Of a stretch of DNA of 64,000 nucleotides, positions 30,275 to 40,460 are shown one piece after another (the first letter of the stretch is position 1; each line of letters starts with the position of its first letter). Source of the stretch: Bacteroidota bacterium (GTDB taxonomy: Bacteria; Bacteroidota; Bacteroidia; B-17B0; Aurantibacillaceae); the NCBI GenBank assembly GCA_016702705.1, contig JADJDM010000020.1, forward strand, positions 108,647-172,646, in the 5' to 3' direction. Under the pieces are notes generated by a model. The model was not told the DNA's origin, did no database searches, and worked only from the letters and a program-made list of their open reading frames with translations. Made by a program: the position numbers and the translations under genes.

Positions 30275-31626
30275 TTAGTTGTATTTTCTAAAAACGGGTT
30301 TAATGCTTTTTCCTACCAAATAATCACTAATATTCCCATTCAATGCTTTCTTATATACCTCTAAAGCTTTTAGGTTGCATGCAAAGTGTGCATCAACTCC
30401 TCTTCTTTATGAGCGTATGAAAGCGCAACCCATGGAATCAAAACCCCATTTTTAATCATTTCTTGAGAAAACAATGTTCGAAAATCCAGAGAAATATTTT
30501 TGTCTTTATCGCGTGTAAAATACACTGGTGAACAAGCATAACCGCCAGCTTCAAAATAATCGCTGATGCCAAGTCGAGCGGCAATTTCGTTCATGCCCTC
30601 AATCAATTTTTTACCGTAATCCCAAATGTGTTGAGTAACGTTTTCTTTTTGATATACCTCAACTGTTTTAATAAATGCGCCCAACGAACTCATTTCAGAA
30701 CCGTGCGTAGTGCTTATTAAAAATAAACGTTCAGCACCTTCTTCTAATATACCACCAAGATTCATGATTTCTTTTTTGCCAATTAAAGCTGATAAAGGAA
30801 AACCATTAGCCATACCTTTTCCAAAAGTTGCCAAATCTGGCTCGACATCAAATAATTTCATTGCACCCTGTAAATCAAATCGAAAACCAGTAATCATTTC
30901 ATCTAAAATAAATACTGCCCCGTTTTTCTTGCACAAGTCTTTTACTTGATGTAAAAAATTCTTTTGTTCGCAATTGCAATTTGTACAATGTGGCTTATTT
31001 AAAAAGCCATCTTTATCATTTGTGCACGGACTATGAAAAGTAGTTGGCTCAAGTATTACACAAGAAATTTCGTTTGGATGTTCGGCAAATATCTTTTCTA
31101 ATGACTCAATATTATTGTAATTAAATTTATGACTAAAACTTTTGGTCTCACCCGGAATACCTTTATCCATTGGCGTTGTGCCAATAAACCAATCGTCGTA
31201 AGTAAAAAAAGGATGCTCTGCACAAAGAGCAACGTGTTTTCTTCCAGTATATGCACGTGCTAATTTTATTGCGGCAGTAGTAACAGTGGAGCCGTTTTTT
31301 CCAAACTTCACCATATCTGCCCAAGGAAACAAACTAATCATTAACTCAGCAGCTTTTAACTCAGTTAAAGATGCACGAGTTAGGTTGATTCCCTTTTTTA
31401 TTTCAGCAATGGCTGCCTCAGAAATTTCTTCGTGATCATAACCAACAGTAATTGAACGCAAGCCCAAACCATAATCAAGAAATTTATTTCCATCTGCATC
31501 CCACACGTAAGCACCTTTTCCGCGCTCTAAAATTTGTGGTGCATTGCTTGGGTATTGGTCGTCGCCACGGCTATAAGTATGCGCTCCGCCGGGAATAACT
31601 TTATGTAATCTCTCTGAGTAACTCAT
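30275..31626 (-). CDS. Glutamate-1-semialdehyde-aminomutase-type aminotransferase in a polysaccharide operon, one frameshift
   Basis: The main frame has class III PLP-aminotransferase features: KVIPGGAHTYSRGDDQYP at the start, VKFGKNGSTVTTAAIKLARA, the Asp motif FILDEMITGFR and the PLP-lysine segment ATFGKGMANGFPLSALIG. The frame stops at 30370, but a shift near 30400-30410 continues as NLKALEVYKKALNGN and FRKYN to a TAA at 30275, giving about 450 residues. Between strands lies an unusual Cys-rich insert (CTNDKDGFLNKPHCTNCNC). Its start overlaps the cytidylyltransferase gene by ATGA. It probably aminates a sugar or an acid semialdehyde for surface glycans, not for haem. Confidence 0.8.
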
Positions 31627-32339
31627 TTTATTAATCCTTCCTCTCTTGCTTTTAATAATTGTTGAATTACTATAAAATCGGTGATATCATCTATTTCAAA
31701 CGATTTCCATTTAGGCATATCAAAGCCCAATGTTTTTTTCGTGATAAAAACTTTTCCTCTTTTTAAGACTTTCAATTTTTGAAATATACATGCTTCCTTC
31801 AAAAAAATAAACCTCATCAATATCTTGTCTACGATACACTTTATATTCCTTATTTTCATAAGGCACTAAAAAATCTTGTTCTAGTTTCGTAAGAAATAAT
31901 GGATGACAACTTTCTGTACGACTAACGCCTACAATGCTTTCAGCAAGCTATTGTTTTTTAATTTTTCATAAGCAGCAACTAAATCTTCGGCACTTCTTTG
32001 TGGAGAAGTGGGTTCAATCATTGCAATGTACTTGTATGATTTTCCTTGTTGCTCCATAAAATCTAATGCGTGCAACATTACATCTATTGATGCTGCTGTA
32101 TCATTTGCTAAATTCTCTGGACGCAAAAAAGGTGCATCTGCTCCATATTGTTTTGCTACGCTTGCAATTTCAGAAGAATCAGTAGAAACAATTACATCAC
32201 AATTGCCAATAAGTTGTGCTGCTTTTTTCGCAGATTCAACCGACCAAGCGATTAATGGTTTACCTGCTATTGGGCGAATGTTTTTACCGGGTAATCCTTT
32301 GCTACCGCCACGTGCAGGTATTACAAATAATATTTCCAT
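31623..32339 (-). pseudogene. Sugar-acid cytidylyltransferase (NeuA/PseF-like), broken by two indels
   Basis: The N-terminal frame has the CTP-binding signature IPARGGSKGLPGKNIRPIAGKP, STDSSEIASVAKQYGADAPFLRPE and IEPTSPQRSAEDL, diagnostic for acylneuraminate cytidylyltransferases. After KLKNN one base is missing near 31940; the next frame reads SIVGVSRTESCHPLFLTKLE and then, after a second missing A near 31769, KVFITKKTLGFDMPKWKSFE through EEGLIK. The repaired protein has about 239 residues. Such enzymes activate nonulosonic acids or Kdo-like sugars as CMP derivatives. Both indels are in A runs, so the gene may be intact in the organism. Confidence 0.8.
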
Positions 32340-33796
32340 TAAGATGCTTTTACTGAATCGAAGATAGTATGAAAAGCTTGTTTAATATTTACTAATTCGG
32401 ATTCGGTTATATTTACTGAAGAAGGCAAACTAATTCCCTGTTGCGAAATATAGTCTGCATTTTTAAAATTACTTTTTGTAGGATAATTTTTATATGGAGG
32501 CATTTCATGAAGCGGAAAAAATACAGCGCGTGTTTCAACACCATTCTTCAACATTTTATCCATTAATTCATCTCTTGTAATGCCGCAATTTTCCTTTAAA
32601 ACAGCTGTATACAGCCAATACCCATTAACTGCCCATTCAGCTTGTGGAGGTAACTCAAACACTCCAGTTTCTGCAAGTATAGAGTTATAAAATGCTGCTA
32701 ATTTTCTTTTCTCCGTTACAAACTCGTTAATACGTTCCATTTGCGCGCAACCAATTGCTGCTTGAAGATTGGTCATACGATAGTTGAAACCAACCATATC
32801 ATGCCAATACTTTTTAGTTTTGCTCATACCATGATCGCGCAACACTAATGCTGTTTCGTAAGCTTCTTTTGTTTTAAAGAAAACCATTCCACCTTCACCT
32901 GTAGTAATTGTTTTATTTCCAAAGAAGCTAAATGTTGCTGCTTCTCCAAAAGTACCTACGTGTTGCCCTTTGTATTTTGCACCAATTGCTTCGGCTGCAT
33001 CTTCTATGATAAGTAAATTATGCTTTTTTGCAATCGCCATTATTTCGTCCATATGGCAAGGATGACCATATAAATGAACTGGCATTATTGCACGCGTTTT
33101 ACTAGTAATATTTTTCTCGATATCTTCAAGTGAAATTGTCCAAGTAGTTTTGTCTACATCAACAATAACTGGAATTGCCCCTGTATAAATTATTGCGTTT
33201 ATAGAAGCTGCAAAAGTTAAATCTGGAACTAGAACTTCATCTCCCTCTTTAATTCCCAATGCAACTAAAGCTAAGTGAAGCGCAACTGTTCCATTACTAA
33301 CTGCAACGGCATATTGTGCTCCACAGTATTCTGCAAATTCTTTTTCAAAACGTTTTACGTATGCACCTTGTGATGATATCCAACCTGTATTAATACAATC
33401 AGAAACATAGGCTAGTTCGTTTCCATTTAATAATGGTTGCATTATTGGTGTACGATGTGTTCTAGAGAAACAAGCGTAATCAACTGGAATATTATTTTCA
33501 TCAACCAACGGAATGTGGCGGATACTTGAAGATAATTTTTTTTGAACTTCAGCTTGAGGAGTGTTAACAGGCAAGGAAGTAAATTGTTTTTGCATCACAT
33601 CACTAACAAGTGTATCTAGTCCTTTTCCATTAATTAAACTTCTCCTGATGTCCCCATCGGTAACAACACCAATCAGAAGTCCTTTTTCCGTAACAAAGCA
33701 AACACCTTGCGCATTTTTTTCAATTACTGCAAGTGCATCTTTTATTGTTTTATCCGAATGAATTAAAAGTTCATTTATATCAAGTGAATTCTGCAT
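32339..33796 (-). CDS. CBS-domain/DegT-family sugar aminotransferase fusion
   Basis: The 485-residue protein joins a pair of CBS domains (about 1-110: SDKTIKDALAVIEKNAQG, GVVTDGDIRR, DVMQKQFTSLPVNT) to a full DegT/DnrJ/EryC1/StrS aminotransferase. The latter has SNGTVALHLALVALGIKEGD, the Asp of VPDLTFAASINAI and LIIEDAAEAIGA, and the PLP-lysine segment FFGNKTITTGEGG near 297-310. DegT enzymes aminate nucleotide-linked keto-sugars (perosamine, QuiNAc4N, legionaminic-acid precursors). The CBS pair probably senses an adenine nucleotide, as in the PtmE/LegF-like guanylyltransferases of legionaminic acid pathways. It overlaps the cytidylyltransferase gene start by one base. Confidence 0.9.
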   Translation of the reverse strand: MQNSLDINELLIHSDKTIKDALAVIEKNAQGVCFVTEKGLLIGVVTDGDIRRSLINGKGLDTLVSDVMQKQFTSLPVNTPQAEVQKKLSSSIRHIPLVDENNIPVDYACFSRTHRTPIMQPLLNGNELAYVSDCINTGWISSQGAYVKRFEKEFAEYCGAQYAVAVSNGTVALHLALVALGIKEGDEVLVPDLTFAASINAIIYTGAIPVIVDVDKTTWTISLEDIEKNITSKTRAIMPVHLYGHPCHMDEIMAIAKKHNLLIIEDAAEAIGAKYKGQHVGTFGEAATFSFFGNKTITTGEGGMVFFKTKEAYETALVLRDHGMSKTKKYWHDMVGFNYRMTNLQAAIGCAQMERINEFVTEKRKLAAFYNSILAETGVFELPPQAEWAVNGYWLYTAVLKENCGITRDELMDKMLKNGVETRAVFFPLHEMPPYKNYPTKSNFKNADYISQQGISLPSSVNITESELVNIKQAFHTIFDSVKAS

Positions 33797-33807
33797 TTCA
33801 ATATTTA

Positions 33808-36102
33808 TTATTTGGATTTTTTAGACCCGTAACCATAACTTCCACCATAACCATAAGTACCATAGCCATAGCCTCCCCCATAACCATAGCCATAACCATA
33901 TTTATTATAGTAATAACGGGCACGATTTCTCCTTACCCCATTCAATATGAAGGAGAAGTGTTGAATATTATTATTCTCAACCAACTCGTTAATTCCGCTG
34001 ATAATTCTCTTGGTCGCAAATTTTGTATTTAATACAAACAATGAAATATCTGTATATTGCATTAAATAAATAGAATCAGAAATTAATCTAGTGGGAGGAG
34101 TATCTATAACAACATAGTCGTAATTATTTTTTCCAAAATCTATTATTTCTTTCAGCTTCTCAGAAAGTATCATTTCGGAAGGATTCGGCGGCATAGGACC
34201 TGAAAGCATCACATCTAAATTTTCAATAGTTGTGTGCTTAATACTTTCTGCAATTTGGGTTTGTCCAATAACAACTGTACTAATTCCAATATCAGGATCC
34301 ATTTCCAATGCCTTTTGCACACGCGGCTTATGCAAATCCAATTCCAACAATAAAACTTTTTTACTCGCTTTTGCCAATATTGCAGCCATATTAATGGATG
34401 CTAAAGTTTTTCCTTCTCCAGGGCTATTGGATGTAATTAATATAACCTTAGGTCCCTTATTTACATTTAAATATTGAATATTAGTGCGCAATGTTCGAAA
34501 TGCTTCGGCAGCGCGTGATTTTGGATCAATATCTATAACAATTCCTGTAGACAACATGTTTTTCACAAAAGGTAGTTCACCTAAAACAGGTAATGTTGTT
34601 GATTCTTTCAATTCTTCTATTGTTTGAAGTGTTGTGAAGAATATTACTCTTAATAAAACAATCACGATTCCCAAAGCAAGTCCTATAAAAGCAAATGAAT
34701 TATTTATCTTAGTTTTATTAGGCCAAACAACGCCAGAATTTCTTGGACTTTCAATTACTTTACTATCAGGAATAATACTTGCATTTTTAAGCTATTATAT
34801 TTTGGTTAATTTGATCATTCAAATTTTCAATAATTTTTTATATGCATTTCTTGAATTATTAATATAAATAAGTAAATCCTTGTTTTACTTTTTAATATTC
34901 TCTTTTAAAGCAATAGTCCTTGATTTTTTTTCAGTTGCAATTGATCTTCTTTCATTTAATTCAATTTGTTTTTGGTAAAGCTCAGTTGTATTTTTAACCA
35001 AATAAGGATCCTCTTTTATAACAAAACAGAAGGTGGCAAAAACTGTGGATCTTGATCTTCAATAATATATTTTTCAAGGTCATTCAATGCATCTACTTGC
35101 AATTTCAAGTCCTCCATTTGCGCCTGATAAACCTATTTAGCTTTGAAACTCTGCATTCTTCTCTCTATTAATATCAAACATGCTTTACTTGATTTGTAAT
35201 TTTCCATTGTATCTTCTACATCATTTAAAATTGAGAAACTTCTACCATTTGTTTATCTATAAAGTTTAATGTACGTTGATTTAAATCAAAATTTGATTTA
35301 AGTTTTTCATCAATATAAACTCTTGAAAGTGTATCTAAAAAAAGTTTAGCTCTGGCTGGGATTACATCTTGGCAACTAATTTTTAAAATATTAGTGTAAT
35401 CAGGATTTTCAATTTGGAGACCCGATTGATATTGAGAAATAAGTGCGTCGATTGAATGAATTTGAAATTCAAATTGACCTCCTTGAAACTTTTCTATATT
35501 TTCTTCAGAAAAGGTGTTTTCTCTAGTTATTACAAAATTAAAATTCTCAGCAATTAGCTCCTTATCCAAAATACCCTATAACAGTTCTCTTCTCCCAGAC
35601 TTTTACCAGGAAGTAAAATGAATATCTATTTTTATCAACAATATTAAACTTTATTTGCTTTTCATAAAACTAGGATTTAATTGAGTTTACCTTAACCGTA
35701 AATGGCATTCCTGTGAAATATTCTGTAGTTCTAACCTTTCCAACAATAAAATAGGAAACTTGAATCTTATCCTTTATTTTATCAATAACTTTACTTAATA
35801 AATCATAGGATTGAATAATTTTGGTTTCATTTGTATTATCTACATACCTTCCGTAATCACCCTTTCCTGCTGCAAAAAGCTTCACTAATTAAACTTTGAG
35901 AATAATACTGCTCGTTTGAGTTTAGCATTATTTGAGTTGAAACCTTATAAATATTGGTTAATTTATAAGTATAAAAATAACCAACTAAATATGATAAGCC
36001 TCCAAAAACCAAAGGAATATACCAATTTCTAGCTATAATTCGCCAGATAACTTTCACATCATCAATACTTACAAGACTATCTTTCTTTTTTTTATTTGAC
36101 AC
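33808..36102 (-). pseudogene. Wzc-type polysaccharide tyrosine autokinase, several indels
   Basis: The start frame (MSNKKKKDSLVSIDDVKVIW, first membrane helix WYIPLVFGGLSYLVGYFY) and three later fragments (KLFAAGKGDYGRYVDNTNET; FNFVITRENTFSEENIEKF; SIIPDSKVIESPRNSGVVWP with second helix FAFIGLALGIVIVLL) follow the Wzz/Wzc layout. The C-terminal frame (to 33808) is an intact BY-kinase: Walker A SNSPGEGKTLASIN, Walker A' LLLELDLHKPR, Walker B DYVVIDTPP, and the terminal tyrosine cluster (RYYYNKYGYGYGYGGG). Wzc controls polymer length and export by phosphorylating this cluster. At least four frame changes occur between 34680 and 35900, more than elsewhere nearby; decay or poor consensus are both possible. 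It heads the minus-strand sugar operon. Confidence 0.82.
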
Positions 36103-36237
36103 AAGACTTTATAAAGCTTGGCAAATTTAGTATTATTAAGCGGAAATCTCATATTATTAAAGAAAATTATACCTTTTACCCCTCCAAATTAAAAAAATAA
36201 ATTAACTTTACATTTTGAATTAAATTAGCACATCCTA

Positions 36238-36479
36238 ATGAAAAATCATTTTAAAATCATTTTATTTGTTTTTGCACTATTAACTTTTTCTCATGTGTCA
36301 ATTGCAGGCGGAATGGGTCCTAATCCTCCTGGTGGTGGTATGGGTCCAAGCAAGGCTGCTGGCCTCCAGGAAATCCAGCGTGTATTCCTATTGATGGTGG
36401 AATAACCCTACTTATTGCTGCTGGTTTAGCTTATGGTGGTAAAAAAACTATGCAATTAAGTAAAAAACAAGCTCAATAA
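36238..36479 (+). CDS. PID-CTERM exosortase-substrate protein, one frameshift
   Basis: MKNHFKIILFVFALLTFSHV gives a signal peptide, followed by a Gly/Pro-rich part (GGMGPNPPGGGMGP). One indel near 36345-36355 must be corrected; the second frame then gives QGCWPPGNPACIPIDGGITL, a hydrophobic helix (LLIAAGLAYGG) and a basic end KKTMQLSKKQAQ. This PIDGG-helix-basic tail is the PID-CTERM sorting domain of Bacteroidota, recognised and cut by an exosortase. The mature part is only about 35 residues. An exosortase gene follows after five bases, so substrate and enzyme are one pair. Confidence 0.75.
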
Positions 36480-36484
36480 AAAGA

Positions 36485-36842
36485 ATGTCCTTTAAAGACC
36501 GAATAATTTCTTTTTACAATTCTAAAACTTCTCGTTTCTTTCTTCTTATCTGCTCTCATTTACTTATTTTGGTTTTTGTTGTATGATTTTTATATTAAAC
36601 CTAAAACACTTTTAGACGAAAATATTATTTCTAATATCATTTTTTCCACTAAACGGTTTTTGGAGTTTTTTTCTTACAAAATTTATTTTACGATGGAAGA
36701 CCTTAATTACCAAATGATTGGTATTGATGGCGCTCATCCAATTTGGATTGGTGGTCCTTGCGATGGTGTATCTGTAATGGCAATTTTTCTAATTTTTGTT
36801 AGTTTAGAGATTTTCTGTTCAAAAACACAAACACGCATTTAG
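36485..36842 (+). pseudogene. Exosortase-family protein, frameshifted and truncated
   Basis: MSFKDRIISFYNSKTSRFFL then, after an indel near 36540, SALIYLFWFLLYDFYIKPKT restores a membrane protein. It carries YQMIGIDGAHPIWIGGPCDG, where the Cys of GGPCDG is the exosortase active-site nucleophile. The frame ends with ...LEIFCSKTQTRI. Exosortases also need an Arg and a His in later helices (the N-x-L-R motif and a following His). None of the three frames up to 37222 contains them, so the catalytic C-terminal half is missing. This is a fragment or a deletion product of the enzyme that would process the upstream PID-CTERM protein. Confidence 0.7.
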
Positions 36843-37222
36843 GCGCTAAGCTATATGAAATGGAGTACTCCACTCATAATTTCATGGATTTTTTACAAAA
36901 CTTTTCCTACTGGACAATTTATACGCTCAAATGGATAATGACCATTTTGTTTGCAGCCCTTTACTATTTTATTCAACGCCTTGTTCTAATAAAAACCGTA
37001 AAAGCTAATTTTGTTAAAAAATGGCTCAACTTTATGTATTTATTTCTTCTAATTTTGTCGGCGTTGGCATTAGGTATTGGTTGGGTATTTGGAAATCTAG
37101 AAAAAGGATATACTTTTAGTAGAATTTTTATGGGAATTCTTCAATCACCATTACCAATAATGTTTTTACTACCTGTTGCATATGCAAATAGTAAGTTAAG
37201 CGAAGAAAATAAAACAAATTAG
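36803..37222 (+). CDS. C-terminal part of a multi-helix membrane protein joined to the exosortase fragment
   Basis: A frame open from 36803 (overlapping the exosortase end in another phase) reads FLFKNTNTHLGAKLYEMEYS, then four likely membrane segments: TLKWIMTILFAALYYFI, FMYLFLLILSALALGIGW, and IMFLLPVAYA near the end. The first methionine is at 36860. It has no recognised domain. In several Bacteroidota an exosortase is followed by an accessory membrane protein, and this may be the remaining part of one. It has no start signal of its own that I can support. Confidence 0.45.
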   Translation, partial: FRDFLFKNTNTHLGAKLYEMEYSTHNFMDFLQNFSYWTIYTLKWIMTILFAALYYFIQRLVLIKTVKANFVKKWLNFMYLFLLILSALALGIGWVFGNLEKGYTFSRIFMGILQSPLPIMFLLPVAYANSKLSEENKTN

Positions 37223-37242
37223 AAATTTAATAAACCCACATC

Positions 37243-38514
37243 ATGAAAAAAGATACTGCAATTTTTAAGTTAATCGCTGAAGAAAAAGAACGTCAAACTA
37301 GAGGTATTGAATTAATTGCTTCCGAAAATTATGTTAGTGATCAAGTAATGAAAGCAATGGGTTCGGTGTTAACAAATAAATATGCTGAAGGTTTACCAAA
37401 CAAACGTTATTATGGCGGTTGCGAAGTAGTAGATAAAGTTGAGCAATTAGCTATTGATAGAGCAAAAGAATTATTTGGAGCGGCTTGGGTTAACGTACAG
37501 CCACACTCTGGAGCACAAGCAAATGCGGCAGTTATGCTTGCTTGCTTAAAGCCAGGAGATACTATTTTAGGTTTTGATTTAAGTCATGGTGGACATTTAA
37601 CACATGGCTCACCAGTTAACTTTAGCGGTAAATTATACCGTGCAACTTTTTATGGTGTTGAAGAAAAAACGGGGCAAGTAAACTATGATATTGTTGAAGC
37701 AACAGCAAAAAAAGAAAAACCAAAAATGATAATTTGTGGCGCTTCTGCATACTCTCGCGATTGGGATTATGTTCGTTTACGTAAAATTGCTGATAGTGTT
37801 GGTGCATTATTATTAGCAGATATTTCTCACCCATCAGGATTAATTGCAAAAGGAATTTTAAATGATCCGTTACCTCATTGTCATATTGTAACAACAACAA
37901 CGCACAAAACATTACGCGGACCAAGAGGTGGAATGATTATGATGGGCAAAGATTTTGAAAACCCAATGGGAGAAAAAACTCCTAAAGGAGAAATAAAAAT
38001 GATGAGTGCTTGTTTAGATATGGGCGTTTTCCCTGGTACACAAGGTGGTCCTCTTGAGCATGTAATTGCAGCTAAGGCTATAGCTTATGGAGAGTGCTTA
38101 TCTGATGAATACATGTTGTATTGTGTGCAGGTAATTAAAAATGCACAAACAATGGCAAAAGCATTGATTGAAAAAGGATACAAAATTATTTCGGGCGGAA
38201 CAGATAATCACTGTATGCTAATTGATTTAAGAAGCAAAAAAATTACAGGTAAAGAAGCTGAAAAAACACTTGGAGAAGCTGACATTACTGTAAACAAAAA
38301 CATGGTTCCTTTTGATGATAAATCGCCATTTGTTACTTCGGGTATCCGAATTGGAACTCCTGCAATAACTTCTAGAGGCTTAAAAGAAAAAGATTGTCTT
38401 AAAATTGTTGAGTTTATTGATGCAGCAATTAAAAACAAAGAGAATCCAAAAGAGCTTGCTAAGCTTAAGAAAAAGGTAAATACAATGATGGAAAAGTATC
38501 CATTATTCGCATAA
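37243..38514 (+). CDS. glyA: Serine hydroxymethyltransferase
   Basis: The 423-residue protein has the SHMT start [38 protein letters not shown], the PLP-lysine motif [18 protein letters not shown] and [17 protein letters not shown]. It interconverts serine and glycine with tetrahydrofolate, feeding one-carbon units to purine and thymidylate synthesis. Length and motifs are those of the bacterial enzyme. It is a stand-alone gene preceded by a 20-base gap after the membrane-protein remnant. Confidence 0.96.
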   Translation: MKKDTAIFKLIAEEKERQTRGIELIASENYVSDQVMKAMGSVLTNKYAEGLPNKRYYGGCEVVDKVEQLAIDRAKELFGAAWVNVQPHSGAQANAAVMLACLKPGDTILGFDLSHGGHLTHGSPVNFSGKLYRATFYGVEEKTGQVNYDIVEATAKKEKPKMIICGASAYSRDWDYVRLRKIADSVGALLLADISHPSGLIAKGILNDPLPHCHIVTTTTHKTLRGPRGGMIMMGKDFENPMGEKTPKGEIKMMSACLDMGVFPGTQGGPLEHVIAAKAIAYGECLSDEYMLYCVQVIKNAQTMAKALIEKGYKIISGGTDNHCMLIDLRSKKITGKEAEKTLGEADITVNKNMVPFDDKSPFVTSGIRIGTPAITSRGLKEKDCLKIVEFIDAAIKNKENPKELAKLKKKVNTMMEKYPLFA

Positions 38515-38653
38515 ACCCTTGTTTTCAGTATTTTGGCACAATATTTAGGTCTACTAAAATAGATTTTAACGTTATTGTGTTTGTAAAATGGGGATATTTA
38601 ATTAACTTAGCTATTGCGTAAAATCTCGCATTTTCTTACTATTGCATTTACTA

Positions 38654-39127
38654 ATGAGTAAACTTTTTAAAATATTTCTAATTTCCTTTCTAACATTTTT
38701 TGTTACTGAAACTTCCTTTGCACAAAGAAAAGGTAAAGGAGAAAATTACCATGAAAATCAAAATCCATTTGGTAAGAAAAGCAAAGAAAGAAAAAATCAA
38801 AGTAAAGCACTTTCTAAAAGAGGTGGTGGAGGTTTATTTAAAAAGAAACACAGTGCAGGTAATGCAGATGCATTTGCTGGTAATAGTGTAAGAGGTAGAA
38901 AAGGATTTTTGTCTAAGATATTTAGCGGAGGAGGTTCCAGTTCTAAAAATGCTTCTTTACGTAAAACTCGCCCTGGTAAAACTCAAAACAAAGAACAGAA
39001 CCAATTATTTAAAAGAAATAGAACTAAGACAAAGAAAAACAATAGCGGCTTCCTTCATCACCAAAACAAAGAAAGAAGCGCTAAAAGAAAAAGAGGCAAC
39101 TCTGTTTTTAGCAAAAAGAAAAGATAG
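38654..39127 (+). CDS. Secreted, highly basic low-complexity protein
   Basis: The start at 38654 is preferred to an upstream TTG because it gives a compact signal peptide (MSKLFKIFLISFLTFFVTET followed by SFAQ). The mature part of about 135 residues is almost entirely Lys, Arg, Ser, Asn and Gly (RKGKGENYHENQNPFGKK, GRKGFLSKIFSGGGSSSK, KRNRTKTKKNNSGFLHH) without hydrophobic core. It may bind polyanions such as LPS or nucleic acid outside the cell or be intrinsically disordered. No family is recognised. The next gene overlaps its stop by one base. Confidence 0.55.
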   Translation: MSKLFKIFLISFLTFFVTETSFAQRKGKGENYHENQNPFGKKSKERKNQSKALSKRGGGGLFKKKHSAGNADAFAGNSVRGRKGFLSKIFSGGGSSSKNASLRKTRPGKTQNKEQNQLFKRNRTKTKKNNSGFLHHQNKERSAKRKRGNSVFSKKKR

Positions 39128-39627
39128 TGAATCTTTATTTAACTTATACCTACAAACTAGTTAAATCATTAAGCCCCTCCGAAAAAGGCTACGTTAAAAA
39201 GTATTTCAATAACCAAAGCAGACGTCAATCAAGTTTTATTGAACTTATTGATTATTTAGACGCTGTTGAAAATATTAACGAACTAAAATCTAATGAAACA
39301 GATGTGCTAGTTAAACACACCATTATTTCTGAAGATTGTTTTTATGCATTGCTAAATGCAATTGAAAAATATCATTCATCAAGCTCAAAAGAAATACGCA
39401 AAAACCTTAATATCATTGAGATTTTAACAGAGAAAAATTTACCTAATCAACTAGATAAAGTTATTGCAAAATCTAAAACACTTGCCGACAAAGAAAAAAA
39501 GTACAACCTATACGCCGAAATTTGCGATTGGGAAATTGCTATCCTCGGACAAAAACCACCTACCGAAAAAACATTAAAAGCCTTTGAACAAATTTTTGAT
39601 TCATTAGAAAAAAGAATTGGAAAGTAA
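39127..39627 (+). CDS. Hypothetical helical protein
   Basis: The 166-residue protein probably starts with GTG at 39127, overlapping the preceding TAG by one base. It begins YLTYTYKLVKSLSPSEKGYVKKYFNN, which resembles the N-terminus of longer Bacteroidota TPR-like proteins beginning KLVKSLSKSEKRYFK. The remainder is alpha-helical and highly charged. It may be a short relative of that family. No catalytic motif is visible. Confidence 0.5.
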   Translation: MNLYLTYTYKLVKSLSPSEKGYVKKYFNNQSRRQSSFIELIDYLDAVENINELKSNETDVLVKHTIISEDCFYALLNAIEKYHSSSSKEIRKNLNIIEILTEKNLPNQLDKVIAKSKTLADKEKKYNLYAEICDWEIAILGQKPPTEKTLKAFEQIFDSLEKRIGK

Positions 39628-39672
39628 ATACTAGTTGCACTAATTTTTATTACCTTCCTATAAAATTAGACT

Positions 39673-40404
39673 ATGCAACTCTCAAAAATTTCTACACGCG
39701 CACCCAAAAGTTTTGATAAAGAAAAAACAAAACTACAAACCGCCATTTTAGTTGATGAAATAAGTGAATTGCAAAATATTTTATATGCGCAAGGCAAATA
39801 CAAAGTATTAATTATTTTACAAGGCATGGATGCTTCGGGAAAAGACGGAGCAATTAAATCTGTGTTTAGAGGAATAAACCCACTTGGCTGTTCGGTAAAG
39901 GCTTTTAAAGCCCCCAATACAGAAGAACAAGGCTACGACTTTTTATGGCGCATACACAAAAATGTACCCGAAAAAGGAATGATAAAAATATTTAACCGCT
40001 CGCAATACGAAGATATTTTAGTGCCAACCGTGCACAAACTATTGCCAGCAGAAACAATTGAAAAACGCTACAAACACATTAATCAGTTTGAAGAATTTTT
40101 AATTGATAATGATACAGTAATTCTAAAATATTTTTTACATATTTCGAAAGAAGAACAAACATTACGACTGCAAGAGCGTTTAGATGATTACACAAAATTT
40201 TGGAAGCATAACGACCAAGATGCAAAAGAAGCCAAGCAATGGAATGTTTACATGAAAACGTACGAACGCATTTTTAAAAATTGCGCCAAAGCTGCCCCGT
40301 GGCAAATTATCCCTGCCGACCAAAACTGGTACCGCGATTTTTTAATTGCAAAATCGATAGTAGAGAGTTTGAAGAAATTGAAGTTGAGTTATAATAAGAA
40401 GTAG
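39673..40404 (+). CDS. Polyphosphate kinase 2 family protein (PPK2)
   Basis: The 243-residue protein has the PPK2 Walker A region LIILQGMDASGKDGAIKSVF near 47-66, followed by RGINPLGCSVKAFKAP, the Walker B-like IKIFNRSQYEDILVP and the lid-type RLQERLDD. The motif FNRSxYE in place of strict FDRSWY is seen in the class that transfers polyphosphate to nucleotides. It can use polyphosphate to phosphorylate ADP/GDP or AMP; the class cannot be told from sequence alone. A short 45-base gap separates it from the previous gene. Confidence 0.92.
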   Translation: MQLSKISTRAPKSFDKEKTKLQTAILVDEISELQNILYAQGKYKVLIILQGMDASGKDGAIKSVFRGINPLGCSVKAFKAPNTEEQGYDFLWRIHKNVPEKGMIKIFNRSQYEDILVPTVHKLLPAETIEKRYKHINQFEEFLIDNDTVILKYFLHISKEEQTLRLQERLDDYTKFWKHNDQDAKEAKQWNVYMKTYERIFKNCAKAAPWQIIPADQNWYRDFLIAKSIVESLKKLKLSYNKK

Positions 40405-40460
40405 TGAAAACAATTCGCGCTAATTAAATATTTCAGAAATAATTATATTACTTATTTTAA

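Noticed and set aside
33808..33920. Tandem repeat (GGTTAT/CCATAACC units) as a microsatellite or CRISPR-like array
   Set aside because: On the minus strand it encodes the Tyr/Gly-rich tail of the BY-kinase (YGYGYGGG), the expected phosphorylation cluster, and lacks spacers.
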